Source: Streptomyces sp. NBC_00683
Lineage (GTDB): Bacteria; Actinomycetota; Actinomycetes; Streptomycetales; Streptomycetaceae
DNA length: 64,000 bases
Assembly: GCF_036226745.1 (NCBI RefSeq)
Contig: NZ_CP109013.1
Span: 3,410,001-3,474,000, forward strand
Reading direction: 5' to 3'
The notes below the pieces were generated by a model, which worked only from the letters and a program-made list of their open reading frames with translations, searched no databases and had not been told where the DNA came from. Below, piece by piece: positions 1 through 8,493 of the stretch (position 1 is the stretch's first letter; each line of letters starts with the position of its first letter). Position numbers and translations under genes: made by a program.

Positions 1-230
1 CGGACAACCCCACGGCGCAAGCCGTGACGGCGTGGAGCAGCGCGGAACTGGCGTGTTCGAAGGGCGCCGAGGCGCGGGCGGCCCGGACCCGCCCCGTCGG
101 ACTGCCGGCGCTTGCCGGGGACGGCGACCCCGGCGAGGGACTCGGCCTGGGCACCTATGCCGCTCTGCGCACGAGGGAGCTGGCGGCCTCGCCATGCTCC
201 GGAGGCCTCGCAGATAAGCTGAAGGGTTAG
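1..230 (+). CDS. C-terminal part of an unidentified protein (cut by window edge)
   Basis: The frame is open from the first base and ends with TAG at 228-230, so this looks like the 3' end of a gene that starts outside the window. A GTG at 24 could be read as a start, but no ribosome binding site precedes it and the frame continues upstream. The visible tail is Ala/Gly/Arg-rich and ends in DKLKG. I recognise no domain. The next gene follows on the same strand 42 bases later. Confidence 0.4.
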   Translation, partial: DNPTAQAVTAWSSAELACSKGAEARAARTRPVGLPALAGDGDPGEGLGLGTYAALRTRELAASPCSGGLADKLKG

Positions 231-272
231 AACAATGAGTTCACAGGTTCACACAACGAGGGGCGGCCAACG

Positions 273-452
273 ATGACGGTCCGAGCACGGGAGCGGTTCC
301 TCGGAGGCGGCTTCCTGTTCGCCGCGTTCCTCACGGTGGTCTACGGATTCGGAACGGCACAGGCGGACGGATCGGTCGGAACGGCCCTGATCGCGGCCGT
401 GCTGGCCGCTGTCGGAGTGTGGCTGATCCGTGGAAGGCGCAAGCACGGCTGA
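273..452 (+). CDS. Small membrane protein, 59 aa
   Basis: A short ATG frame encodes 59 residues with two hydrophobic segments, roughly residues 10-25 and 38-52, and a basic tail ending GRRKHG. This is the layout of a two-pass membrane peptide. An earlier ATG at 235 is closed by a stop at 274-276, so 273 is the start. A purine-rich GAGGGGCGG stretch lies 5' of it. Codon use is strongly GC-biased at third positions, like real genes nearby. Function is unknown; the MOSC gene follows on the same strand. Confidence 0.5.
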   Translation: MTVRARERFLGGGFLFAAFLTVVYGFGTAQADGSVGTALIAAVLAAVGVWLIRGRRKHG

Positions 453-542
453 GGCCTGTCCCGCACAAAGGGTCTGACTGGTCGAGGCTGATTGCGCGCC
501 TCTTAGGATCGGCCTGGCCACAGACCGACAACAGGTGGGGAA

Positions 543-1091
543 ATGATGGCCGGCCACGTCACCGCAGTGAGCTGCAACGCGACGTACTCGTTCAGCAAAC
601 CGAATCGCGAGTCCATCACGCTGCTTGCCGGACTCGGGGTCGAAGGGGACGTTCACGCCGGTGAGACGATCCGCCACCAGTTCCGCATGACCTACGAGCC
701 GGACCTGCCCAATCTGCGCCAGGTCCACCTGATGCACGAGGAGCTCTTCGACGAGCTTGCACTCAAGGGCTTCGATGTCTCCGCGGGCGGGCTCGGGGAG
801 AACATCACCACCCGAGGCGTCGACCTCCTCGGCCTCCCCACCGGCGCTCTGCTCCACCTCGGGAAGCAGGCGGTGGTCGAGGTGACGGGACTACGCAACC
901 CGTGCGCGAAGATCAACGACTTCCGCACGGGGCTGCTCGGCGAGGTCTTCGCCCTGGACCCGGTCTCGGGCGAGTTCACCTTCAAGTCCGGCATCATGGC
1001 CGTGGTCCGCCGTGGCGGGCCCGTTCGCCCCTACGACACCATCGGCATCGAACTCCCGCCCCTGCCCCACCGCCCCCTGGAACGCGTCTAG
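543..1091 (+). CDS. MOSC domain-containing protein
   Basis: This 182-residue protein fits a stand-alone MOSC domain, the fold found at the C-terminus of molybdenum cofactor sulfurases and in YiiM-like proteins. The conserved cysteine lies in GLRNPCAKIN (about residues 119-128), the family's presumed sulfur-carrying residue. The GGLGENITTRG segment at about 82-92 is the usual glycine-rich MOSC motif. Start codons at 543 and 546 are adjacent; an AGGTGGGG sequence at 533-540 serves either. Family knowledge suggests a role in sulfur transfer or in handling N-hydroxylated or Mo-cofactor-linked substrates. The substrate cannot be read from sequence. Confidence 0.85.
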   Translation: MMAGHVTAVSCNATYSFSKPNRESITLLAGLGVEGDVHAGETIRHQFRMTYEPDLPNLRQVHLMHEELFDELALKGFDVSAGGLGENITTRGVDLLGLPTGALLHLGKQAVVEVTGLRNPCAKINDFRTGLLGEVFALDPVSGEFTFKSGIMAVVRRGGPVRPYDTIGIELPPLPHRPLERV

Positions 1092-1134
1092 GGACTTCCC
1101 CTGTTCCGATGGCACCGGCCGGCCACCGTGGGTC

Positions 1135-1884
1135 TCAGCCGACCCCGTCGCCCGGCGCCACCGGATGCGTCTCCAGCTCCGGGGCGGCCAGCAGTTCGGC
1201 GATCAGCGCCCGGGACCCGCCGATGTAGGTGCTGACCAGGTCCACGTCACCGCCCAGGCACCAGGAACGGTCCTGCGGCCACCACAGGTCGGGCAGTTCC
1301 GCGAACTCGTCCAAGGACACCGGTGAGACGGCCTCGGCCAGCGTCCCGGCGAGCAGGACCTCTTCCCGGCCGGGAGTGTCGAAGCAGGGAACCCGGTCGA
1401 AGTCCCACCGCCCGTAGCCGCTCCACAGGCCGAACCAGCAGCTCTCCGAAGTGCGGGTGTGCCGGGCCAGGACGGGGATCAGGGACCGGGCGACAGCAGG
1501 GGGCGTCGGTCCCTCCGCCGGGTGCTCGTCCCAGACACCGGGCAGGCCGTACTCGCCGGCGTTGGAGTAGTCGCGGTCCATCCCGATCAGCTCGTGCCAG
1601 TTCGTGCCCGGCGCCACATCGCGCCCGTACGCGGCAGCCACCTCGGCCCACCGCACCGGCCTCTCATCCAGGGAGGCCGGATGCAACACCCGGGCGTAGG
1701 CGGTGAATCCGGGTGCGGCGACGCCTGCCACGGTCCCGAAGTCACCGTGCCCCGGGGCACGCTCGGTGAGCCAGTGCGCCGGGCCGAGATCGTCGGTCTG
1801 GACGCGCAGGCGTCCGTAGTTCTCGGGAGCGGGGTCCCGGTCCACCGGGCGGTAGTCGTTCACCCCGCACAGTCTGCCCGGCAT
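1135..1884 (-). CDS. Conserved hypothetical protein, 249 aa
   Basis: A 249-residue soluble protein with no signal peptide or membrane segment. It is rich in Trp and aromatic residues (DLWWPQDRSWCLGGD near 209-223; CWFGLWSGYGRW near 157-168), a pattern I associate with a Streptomyces family of unknown function. Codon usage supports coding on this strand; a longer plus-strand frame across the region is a shadow. It converges on the MOSC gene. Start at 1884 is the first ATG; inner starts are possible. Confidence 0.6.
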   Translation of the reverse strand: MPGRLCGVNDYRPVDRDPAPENYGRLRVQTDDLGPAHWLTERAPGHGDFGTVAGVAAPGFTAYARVLHPASLDERPVRWAEVAAAYGRDVAPGTNWHELIGMDRDYSNAGEYGLPGVWDEHPAEGPTPPAVARSLIPVLARHTRTSESCWFGLWSGYGRWDFDRVPCFDTPGREEVLLAGTLAEAVSPVSLDEFAELPDLWWPQDRSWCLGGDVDLVSTYIGGSRALIAELLAAPELETHPVAPGDGVG

Positions 1885-1935
1885 GACCGCCGGAGACCTG
1901 CGGCGTGCAGCCTGGCGGTAGGCGCTCGCGCCGCC

Positions 1936-1982
1936 GTCGGGGGCGTCCTCCCGGATCCCCCACGGCGGGAGGACGCCCCGAC
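1936..1982 (-). terminator. Stem-loop terminator of the downstream lipoprotein gene
   Basis: An inverted repeat with arms 1936-1952 and 1967-1982 pairs over about 16 bases with one bulged G and a 14-base loop. It lies directly 3' of the minus-strand gene ending at 2035. No U-tract follows, which is common for Streptomyces terminators. Confidence 0.6.
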
Positions 1983-2034
1983 TTTCATGGTGGTCGTGCG
2001 GTCGGCCGGTTTCGCGATGCCGTCTGTCGGGGTG

Positions 2035-2697
2035 TCAGTACAGCCTCTTGACCGCCGTGGTCGTCGTGTTCTTGAAGCCGGCCACCGGAGCGTCGGCGAA
2101 GGTCCCCATCTGCCCCCAGCTCACGACGGTCACCGTCCGGCCGTCCCGTCCCACGGACAGCAGATGGACGTCCGTGGCGCCGTAGGACGTCGTGGTGTGC
2201 AGACCGTGCACCCGCGCGCCCTCCTCGACCGGCAGCGAGCCGTAGTCCCGGCCCTCGGCCTCGGTCTCCGGGTCGCTCTGCTCGATCCGGTCGGCGCAGG
2301 AGCGGATCTCCTCGTTCAGCAGTGCGGCGAGCGCCTTGCCCTTGGCGTCGGAGCCCGCGATGACGGTGACCTGCGCGGCGTTGGTGTCCAGATCGGTCTG
2401 GAAGACCCGGTGCCGGTAGTCGTAAGCCGGTACGCCCTCGCCCAGGCAGTAGGCGAGCTCGACCGGGAAGCCGTCGGTGACCGGCCCCGCGACCCAGTCG
2501 GACGAGGGGTGCGGAGGCAGTTGGGACGCCTTGAGGAACGCGGGCGCAACGGCCTTCGCCGACACGACGGCATTCTTCGCTGCGACGGCCTTCCCCTGCG
2601 CGGCGCCCTCCTGCGCCTGGGTCGGTACCGCGCAGGCGGCGAGGGCGACGACGGAGAGCGCGGCGGCGAGCACAGCGGTGCGGGTGTGCATGGGCAT
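2035..2697 (-). CDS. Secreted lipoprotein, 220 aa
   Basis: The N-terminus carries a basic start, a hydrophobic stretch and a lipobox LAAC at about residues 19-22, so export and lipid attachment to the outer face of the membrane are expected. The mature part has no domain I recognise. It contains two Cys (in AYCLGEG and IRSCADR) that could form a disulfide. A stem-loop follows the stop. It is divergent from the HTH gene at 3029, with 331 bases of shared upstream DNA. Confidence 0.7.
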   Translation of the reverse strand: MPMHTRTAVLAAALSVVALAACAVPTQAQEGAAQGKAVAAKNAVVSAKAVAPAFLKASQLPPHPSSDWVAGPVTDGFPVELAYCLGEGVPAYDYRHRVFQTDLDTNAAQVTVIAGSDAKGKALAALLNEEIRSCADRIEQSDPETEAEGRDYGSLPVEEGARVHGLHTTTSYGATDVHLLSVGRDGRTVTVVSWGQMGTFADAPVAGFKNTTTTAVKRLY

Positions 2698-3028
2698 GGG
2701 TGTCCCCCGTGTGGAGTGCGTGATGAAGTGCCTGGTGGCATGCGTGGGATGTGGCGGTGTGACGACCCGACGTCATCGCGCCGGCCGTCGTACGGCCAGG
2801 TCGCCGCGCCGCTCGCCGTGACGGTGGCGGTGCGTCCGGCGGGAACCGGGGCGGCACCACGAGCATCGGCGGTCCCGGTGGGCCGGCGCAAGGCCCGCCG
2901 TCGGACCGGCCGGGGTGGAACCATCCCAGCCACCCTGACGTGCAGGTATATGGGGGCCTGGGACGGGCCCCCACCCCGGGACGCCTGCTCGCGGAACCGG
3001 ATCGGGCCTGACGGGTGCGGAGGTGACG
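2698..3028. promoter_or_regulatory. Divergent intergenic region
   Basis: This 331-base spacer holds the upstream regions of the lipoprotein (minus) and HTH gene (plus). A TATATG at about 2947-2952, with CTGACG upstream at 2935-2940, is a possible promoter element for the plus gene, but the spacing is short. The only convincing signal is the GGAGG at 3019-3023 that sets the start of the plus gene. I see no small gene here. Confidence 0.3.
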
Positions 3029-4387
3029 GTGCAGACACAGGACTCCGTGGCACAGTTCGCGGCGCTGCTGAGGGAACTGAAGGAACGTACGGACCGCAGT
3101 TACGGTTCGCTCGGCCGCCGGCTCCACATGAACACGTCCACGCTGCACCGCTACTGCACCGGCGAGGCGGTCCCTCTCGACTTCGCGCCCGTGGAGCGTT
3201 TCGCGGCTCTGTGCGGGGCGTCGGATGCGGAGCGTCTGGACCTGCACCGCCGCTGGCTCCTGGCTGTGGCTGCCCGGCAACGCCCCCACCCGACCGCGCC
3301 CCTCGGTGAGGCGGAGGAATCGGATGCCCCGGCCGGGCCTCAGCCCGGCGACAGCGGCAACGGTAACGGCAACGGCAACGATGACGGCGGAGCCCCTACG
3401 AGCGGGGCTGCCGGTGGTCCGGCCGGCGCGGAGGGCCTGGTGAGCGGTCCGTCGCCCGCGCCGCCCCGCCTCCCCCCGCCCTGGTACCGGCGCAAGCGCG
3501 CCGCGGCCGTCGTGTGTGCCGTGCTCGCCGCTGCGGGGAGCCTGGCCCTGCTGCCGGACGGCGGCCGGGACACCGACGACGGTGCACGGGCCGCGTCGGT
3601 CGCCCCGGAGACCGCGGCCGCGTCCGCCGGCCCGAGGGCCTCGCACACCCGCTCCGTGTCGCCTTCCGATGGTCCGAAGGACGGCACCGCGAGCTCTCCG
3701 GGAACCCGGCGCGAGCCGTCGGACCCGGCCGGCTCCACGAGCGCCCCGGCAGGGTCCGAACCCGCGGGTCCTCCCCTCGCCTGGTCCGTCGACTCCCAGG
3801 CATGGGCGTTCGGCTGCGGTCACGACTACGTCATCGCCGCACCGCCGGAGCGGGTGCCGCCCCCTCCGGTCCAACAGGACGCCGGCACCTGGGCGGCGAC
3901 CCAGCGGGCGGTGCACGGCGGGGAGACGATCGTGAAGCTGTCCGTGCAGGGGACGTCCGACACCGCCGTGGTCCTGGAAGCGCTACGGGTACGCGTGACC
4001 GGCCGCGCCGATCCCGCTCCGGGCAACGCGTACTCCATGGACCAGGGCTGCGGCGGCTCCCTCACCCCGCGGTCCTTCGCCGTGGACCTGGACAGGAACC
4101 GGCCCGTCGCCCGTGCGACCGCCGGCAACGACGCCGGCACGCCGATCCCGGCGGTGAGCATGCCCTACCGGGTGTCCGCGGAGGACCCCGAGGTGCTGCT
4201 GGTCACCGCCAGGACCGGTGCCTGCGACTGCAGTTGGTACCTGGAGCTGGACTGGTCGTCCCAGGGCCGCACGGGCACCGCCCGGATCGATGACCGTGGC
4301 CGCCCGTTCCGCACCAGTGCCGTCAAGGGCCTGACGTCATACGCGTACGACACCTCTGCCCGTGCCTGGGCGCCCCGCGTGGACTGA
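3029..4387 (+). CDS. Membrane-anchored HTH (XRE-like) protein, 452 aa
   Basis: Residues about 5-75 form an XRE-type helix-turn-helix domain (RTDRSYGSLGRRLHMNTSTLHRYCTG), followed by an acidic Asn/Gly linker. One membrane helix at about 155-175 follows the basic RRKRAAAV segment. A long extracytoplasmic part with Cys residues comes next (GCDCSW near 395). The layout suggests a cytoplasmic DNA-binding head linked through the membrane to an outer sensor. GGAGG at 3019-3023 fits the GTG at 3029; the GTG at 3023 overlaps that site and is less likely. Ligand and target are unknown. Confidence 0.7.
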   Translation: MQTQDSVAQFAALLRELKERTDRSYGSLGRRLHMNTSTLHRYCTGEAVPLDFAPVERFAALCGASDAERLDLHRRWLLAVAARQRPHPTAPLGEAEESDAPAGPQPGDSGNGNGNGNDDGGAPTSGAAGGPAGAEGLVSGPSPAPPRLPPPWYRRKRAAAVVCAVLAAAGSLALLPDGGRDTDDGARAASVAPETAAASAGPRASHTRSVSPSDGPKDGTASSPGTRREPSDPAGSTSAPAGSEPAGPPLAWSVDSQAWAFGCGHDYVIAAPPERVPPPPVQQDAGTWAATQRAVHGGETIVKLSVQGTSDTAVVLEALRVRVTGRADPAPGNAYSMDQGCGGSLTPRSFAVDLDRNRPVARATAGNDAGTPIPAVSMPYRVSAEDPEVLLVTARTGACDCSWYLELDWSSQGRTGTARIDDRGRPFRTSAVKGLTSYAYDTSARAWAPRVD

Positions 4388-4393
4388 AGTCCG

Positions 4394-5074
4394 TCAGTCC
4401 TTCCGCGCGTCCCAGGCATCGCCGATCCAGCCGTCGAAGGAGGGGATCAAGGCGGTGAGGGCGGCTCCGAGCCGCCAGTCCAGGTCCGGCGCGTGCAGGC
4501 GCACCGCGTTGCCGGACGACTTGAACTCCAGCGGGACCTGTCCGCCCGAGCGCCACTTGATACGGCGGGGGCCGCGGGGGAAGTCCCCGCCACCGCCGCC
4601 GCCGCCGAAGAGGAGAGCCACGAGCAGCAGCGGCAGCAGCGGTGTGCAGAGCCACCACACGCCCCACCAGAAGAGCCGGCCCTTGTATCCCACCGCGTCG
4701 GGGGCACCGGCGCGGCTCACGGTCCAGCGGGTGCGCAGCCCTCGGCTGAACGCCTTGTCGCGCGTGAGCACACCGAGCGGTTCACCTTGCGGGCCGAGCA
4801 CCTGGAACTGCGCCCGTCCCCCGCTCGTGGAGAGGGTGACCAGGGTGGCGACCCGTGCCTGGCGGGACTCGTCCGCCCACAGGACGAAGGAGCGGGCGCC
4901 GCTCTGCCGGGCCGCGAGGTAGGCGGAGATGCCGTCGGGAGGCAGCTCGCGTTCCACATGGGCGACGGGCCGTGAGGCTCCCGGGCCGTCCGTGAAGTCG
5001 ACCCTGCAGTCGAACAGGCCGCCAGGTGCGGTCCTCAGCTTCCCCAGGGTTCGCAGGGTGAGAGTACTGGGCAC
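4394..5074 (-). CDS. Membrane protein of unknown function, 226 aa
   Basis: I chose the GTG at 5074 because an AAGGAG lies 8 bases upstream on the minus strand; the frame also extends to 5119 without such a site. The first 130 residues look soluble and beta-rich. A double hydrophobic segment follows (LFWWGVWWLCTPLLPLLLVAL), then a run of eight glycines and a short cytoplasmic tail. I recognise no domain. It converges on the HTH gene, with 6 bases between stops. Confidence 0.6.
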   Translation of the reverse strand: MPSTLTLRTLGKLRTAPGGLFDCRVDFTDGPGASRPVAHVERELPPDGISAYLAARQSGARSFVLWADESRQARVATLVTLSTSGGRAQFQVLGPQGEPLGVLTRDKAFSRGLRTRWTVSRAGAPDAVGYKGRLFWWGVWWLCTPLLPLLLVALLFGGGGGGGDFPRGPRRIKWRSGGQVPLEFKSSGNAVRLHAPDLDWRLGAALTALIPSFDGWIGDAWDARKD

Positions 5075-5186
5075 CCGACGGGCTCCTTCATGCGTGTCCG
5101 GGTCGAACGGTCGACGCACAACCTACGGGAGCCAGTTGGGTACCGCCCTCCGGCCCCCACGCGCACACCGTGTGCAAGCCGGTACC

Positions 5187-6233
5187 TCAGCCCTCCGCCG
5201 TCACCGCCGTGACTCTCCAGGGCGAGAGCCGCTGGACGTCCCGGGCCGTCTCCGTGACCCCGCTCAGGAAGCCCTGGGCGCGCGGGGAGGCCGAGTCGCG
5301 GAGCCATTCCGGCGCTATGTCGCAGACAGCGACCTTCACCCCGGTGCCGACCAGGGCCAGCGGGAGGGTGTGGACGACCGTCGACGGGAAGCTCAGGACC
5401 GTGTGGCCGATGGGGCCTCTGCGGGCGATGAGTTCCAGAGGGAGGTCAGGGCGGACGATCTCCAGGCCGGTGGCGGCTTCCAGCGCGTGGAGCTTGTCCG
5501 CGGATTCACGGCGGTGGGCGAAGTAGCGGGTCGCGCCGTGGGCGCGGGCCAGGGAGGTGACCGCCTCCTGGTACGGGACCGGGTCGATCACGCCCGTTTC
5601 GACCAGGGACGTGCCCACCAGGTCGGCACCCTTGGTGATCAGGGGCGGGCCGAAGCGGCCGCGGGTCCAGGCGAAGGTGTTGGGGGTGACCTCGACGCCC
5701 TGCGGCGCATCCACCGGCATCGCGGTGAACACCTCGACCGTGCGGGTCGCCGACGGTGTGAAGCTGCGGCGGGCCGCGGAGGTCACGGGGGCCAGGAGCA
5801 GTTCGCGCGGGCCCCGGCTGCCGCGCCGGTGCCAGCGCACCAGGCGTTCGCCGCGCGCGAGTTGGGCGACGAACTCCATGGTGGCCGTACCGTCGTCGAC
5901 GACCGTGATCCGGCGGGTACGGACCAGGGAGAGGAGCAGTTGCACGTACCGGGAGAACGGGTCCCCGATGACGATGCGGTCCGCCCTGCGGATCAGCCCG
6001 GTCAGGGCGCGCAGGGCCTTCAGAGGCGCGCCGGTCTCCCCGCGCGCCTCCTGCCAGCGGACCGTTATGCCCTCGTCGCGGGCCAGCTCCGCCATCCTGC
6101 GCAGCTGTCCGCGCGACATCGGGTCGACCGGGGGGAGGACGACGACCGTGGTGTCGGCGGAGCCTCCCCGGGTGTGGGTCCACTCCAGGACGTTCAGGAG
6201 CTGGACCGGGCTCTCGACGAAGGCGAGGTTCAC
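5187..6233 (-). CDS. Putative GT52-like sialyltransferase
   Basis: This 348-residue protein starts with SPVQLLNVLEW (8-18), like the SPLQ/TPFQLLNA start of GT52 sialyltransferases. It keeps two of the three motifs shared by bacterial sialyltransferases: Asp-Asp-Gly at 113-115 (VVDDGTATME) and a Ser/Thr motif at 281-286 (SFPSTV). The expected His-Pro motif reads His-Arg (AHRRES, 239-244). It would transfer a CMP-activated nonulosonate in the cytoplasm. It is last in the minus-strand run DUF6716, NeuA-HAD, NeuB, GT52, starting 11 bases after neuB, so it is probably co-transcribed. Acceptor and linkage are unknown. Confidence 0.65.
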   Translation of the reverse strand: MNLAFVESPVQLLNVLEWTHTRGGSADTTVVVLPPVDPMSRGQLRRMAELARDEGITVRWQEARGETGAPLKALRALTGLIRRADRIVIGDPFSRYVQLLLSLVRTRRITVVDDGTATMEFVAQLARGERLVRWHRRGSRGPRELLLAPVTSAARRSFTPSATRTVEVFTAMPVDAPQGVEVTPNTFAWTRGRFGPPLITKGADLVGTSLVETGVIDPVPYQEAVTSLARAHGATRYFAHRRESADKLHALEAATGLEIVRPDLPLELIARRGPIGHTVLSFPSTVVHTLPLALVGTGVKVAVCDIAPEWLRDSASPRAQGFLSGVTETARDVQRLSPWRVTAVTAEG

Positions 6234-6244
6234 CGGTCTGCCCG

Positions 6245-7186
6245 TCAGACCGCGACCGGCTCGGCGGCCGGCGCGTTCTCGGTCTCGGTCTCGGCGACGA
6301 CGCCCGTGACCCGGCGGAGCTTCTTCATCGGGCCGAGCTCCGACTCGTACACCTTCTTGACGCCGTCACCGAGGGAGGCCTCGATGGTGCGGATGTCGCG
6401 GACGAGGCGGGTGAGACCCTGCGGCTCGACGGAGGCGGCCTGGTCGGAGCCCCACATGGCGCGGTCGAGCGTGATGTGGCGCTCGACGAACGCGGCGCCG
6501 AGCGCGACGGCGGCGAGGGTCGTCTGCAGGCCCGTCTCGTGGCCGCTGTAGCCGATCGGGACGTTCGGGAACTCGCCCTGCAGGGTGTTGATGACGCGCA
6601 GGTTGAGCTCCTCGGCCTTGGCCGGGTACGTCGATGTGGCGTGGCAGAGAAGGATGTTGTCGCTGCCGAGCACCTCGACCGCGTGCCGGATCTGGCGCGG
6701 GGTCGACATGCCGGTGGAGAGGACGACCGTGCGGCCCGTGGCGCGCAGCGCACGCAGGAGCTCGTCGTCGGTGAGGGACGCGGAGGCGACCTTGTGTGCC
6801 GGGACGTCGAACTTCTCGAGGAAGGCGACGGCCTCGGTGTCCCACGGGGAGGCGAACCAGTCGATGCCGCGCTTGGCGCAGTGGTCGGAGATGGCCTGGT
6901 ACTCGGCCTCGCCGAACTCGACGCGGTGGCGGTAGTCGATGTACGTCATCCGGCCCCAGGGGGTGTCGCGCTCGATGTCCCACTGGTCGCGCGGGGTGCA
7001 GATCTCCGGGGTGCGCTTCTGGAACTTGACGGCGTCGCAACCGGCTTCGGCGGCCACGTCGATCAGCGCGAGGGCGTTGTCGAGGTCGCCGTTGTGGTTG
7101 ATGCCGATCTCACCCGTGATGTAGACGGGGTGGCCGGGGCCGGCGGTGCGGGTGCCGAACGTGCGCAGGCGGGAGGTGCTGCTCAT
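6245..7186 (-). CDS. neuB: NeuB-type nonulosonate (sialic/Kdn) synthase
   Basis: The product condenses phosphoenolpyruvate with a hexose (ManNAc, or mannose or its phosphate) to a nine-carbon 2-keto-3-deoxy acid. The TIM-barrel NeuB signature is intact: GEIGINHNGD (25-34), CHATSTYP (181-188), GYSGHE (212-217) and the metal-ligand region ERHITLDR (235-242). At 313 residues it stops where the C-terminal antifreeze-like SAF domain would begin, and the family is usually about 345 residues. AAGGAAG overlapping the stop of the synthetase gene lies 7 bases before its ATG, so translation is likely coupled. No NeuC epimerase is nearby, which favours a mannose-derived product (Kdn). Confidence 0.9.
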   Translation of the reverse strand: MSSTSRLRTFGTRTAGPGHPVYITGEIGINHNGDLDNALALIDVAAEAGCDAVKFQKRTPEICTPRDQWDIERDTPWGRMTYIDYRHRVEFGEAEYQAISDHCAKRGIDWFASPWDTEAVAFLEKFDVPAHKVASASLTDDELLRALRATGRTVVLSTGMSTPRQIRHAVEVLGSDNILLCHATSTYPAKAEELNLRVINTLQGEFPNVPIGYSGHETGLQTTLAAVALGAAFVERHITLDRAMWGSDQAASVEPQGLTRLVRDIRTIEASLGDGVKKVYESELGPMKKLRRVTGVVAETETENAPAAEPVAV

Positions 7187-7198
7187 GGTGGTGCTTCC

Positions 7199-8452
7199 TT
7201 ACTTGGTGGGGGTGGTGCCGGCAGGGGTGGAGCCGGTGGTGAGGGTCGGGCCCAGGAGCCAGGCCGCGATCTCGCGGATGGCGCCGAAGCCACCGGGGGT
7301 TGTGGTCACGGCCCGCGCGGCGGCGCGTACCGAGTCGTGGGCGCTCGCTACGGCGACGGGCCAGCCCGCCAGTCCGAAGCAGGGCAGGTCGTTGACGTCG
7401 TTGCCGACGTAGAGCACGCGGTCGGGGTCGAAGCCCTGTTCCTCGCACCACTGCTTGAGCGCCAGGTCCTTGCGGTCGATGCCGTGCAGGACGGGGACCT
7501 GGAGCTTGCGGGCGCGGGCGGCGACGACCGGGTTCTGCTCCGTGGACAGGATCAGGAGCGGTACGCCGGCCTTGCGCAGGGCGGCGATGCCGAGGCCGTC
7601 ACCGCGGTGCACGGCGACGATCTCGTGTCCGTCGGAGTCGATGAGGACGCGGTCGTCGGTCTGCGTGCCGTCGAAGTCGAGGACGACTGCGTCGATGTCC
7701 TCGCGGGTCGGCAGCGGTGAGGGGTCCAGGAGCGGCGCGAGGGCGCGGGCGCGGGCCAGGTCGTGCGGGTCGTCGATCTCCAGCACCCGCGCCGGGTCGG
7801 TCCGTACGAGCGCGGTGCGGCCGAAGAAGCGGTGGCGGTGGGTGCGGAAGCCCTCGACGTCCATGGCGTACGCGGCGCCCGTCTCCAGCAGGTCCTGCGG
7901 ACGGTCCTGGCGGCGGGGGCGTACGGCCTTGTCGTGGTTGACGCCGTACGTGTCGTCCTCCACCGCGCTGCCGTCGCGCCAGACGAACCCGTGGAACGGG
8001 GCGACGGTGACGGCCGTGTCGGCGCCTTCGCGGGCGACCGCGGCGGCGACGCCGTCGATGTCCTCGCGGGTGATGAAGGGGCTGGTGCACTGCACCAGGA
8101 GCACCACGTCGGCGGTCCTGCCGGGCTGCATCGCCTCGTACGCGTCGAGGGCGTGCAGGACCGCGGCCTCACTGGTCGCGGTGTCGCCGGCGATGGCGGC
8201 GGGGCGTTGCACGCAGTGCAGCCGGTCCGACTCGCCCACTGCCCGGCCCGCGGCCCGCGCCGCGTCCGCGATGGCGGGGTCGTCGGTGGTGACGACGACG
8301 TCCGTGACCTCCGGGGAGGCGAGGCAGGCGTGGACCGCGCGGGCCACCAGGGGGACGCCGCCGACCTGGGCGAGGTTCTTGGCGGGCACACCCTTGGATC
8401 CGCCGCGGGCGGGGATCACGGCGAGCACGGTCGGGGCCGGTGGCGGGGTCAT
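7199..8452 (-). CDS. neuA: CMP-nonulosonate synthetase fused to HAD phosphatase
   Basis: Residues 8-240 are an acylneuraminate cytidylyltransferase with the CTP-binding AVIPARGGSKG motif at 11-21 and the substrate segment QCTSPF near 121. Residues 254-400 are a KdsC-like HAD phosphatase with the nucleophile motif DFDGTQTDD (259-267), STEQN (303-307) and GNDVND (350-355). The fusion could dephosphorylate a nonulosonate-9-phosphate and then activate it as the CMP-sugar. An AGGAG 5 bases before the ATG at 8452 supports that start. A GTG at 8497 overlaps the upstream stop as GTGA and would add 15 residues. Confidence 0.88.
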   Translation of the reverse strand: MTPPPAPTVLAVIPARGGSKGVPAKNLAQVGGVPLVARAVHACLASPEVTDVVVTTDDPAIADAARAAGRAVGESDRLHCVQRPAAIAGDTATSEAAVLHALDAYEAMQPGRTADVVLLVQCTSPFITREDIDGVAAAVAREGADTAVTVAPFHGFVWRDGSAVEDDTYGVNHDKAVRPRRQDRPQDLLETGAAYAMDVEGFRTHRHRFFGRTALVRTDPARVLEIDDPHDLARARALAPLLDPSPLPTREDIDAVVLDFDGTQTDDRVLIDSDGHEIVAVHRGDGLGIAALRKAGVPLLILSTEQNPVVAARARKLQVPVLHGIDRKDLALKQWCEEQGFDPDRVLYVGNDVNDLPCFGLAGWPVAVASAHDSVRAAARAVTTTPGGFGAIREIAAWLLGPTLTTGSTPAGTTPTK

Positions 8453-8493
8453 GGCTGCTCCTGGAACGGTGGACGTGGCGGCGGGGTCGGCGG

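Noticed and set aside
1459..3309. A plus-strand frame of about 600 codons
   Set aside because: It runs opposite two coding genes (1135-1884 and 2035-2697) and has no domain or ribosome binding site; high GC content creates such frames.
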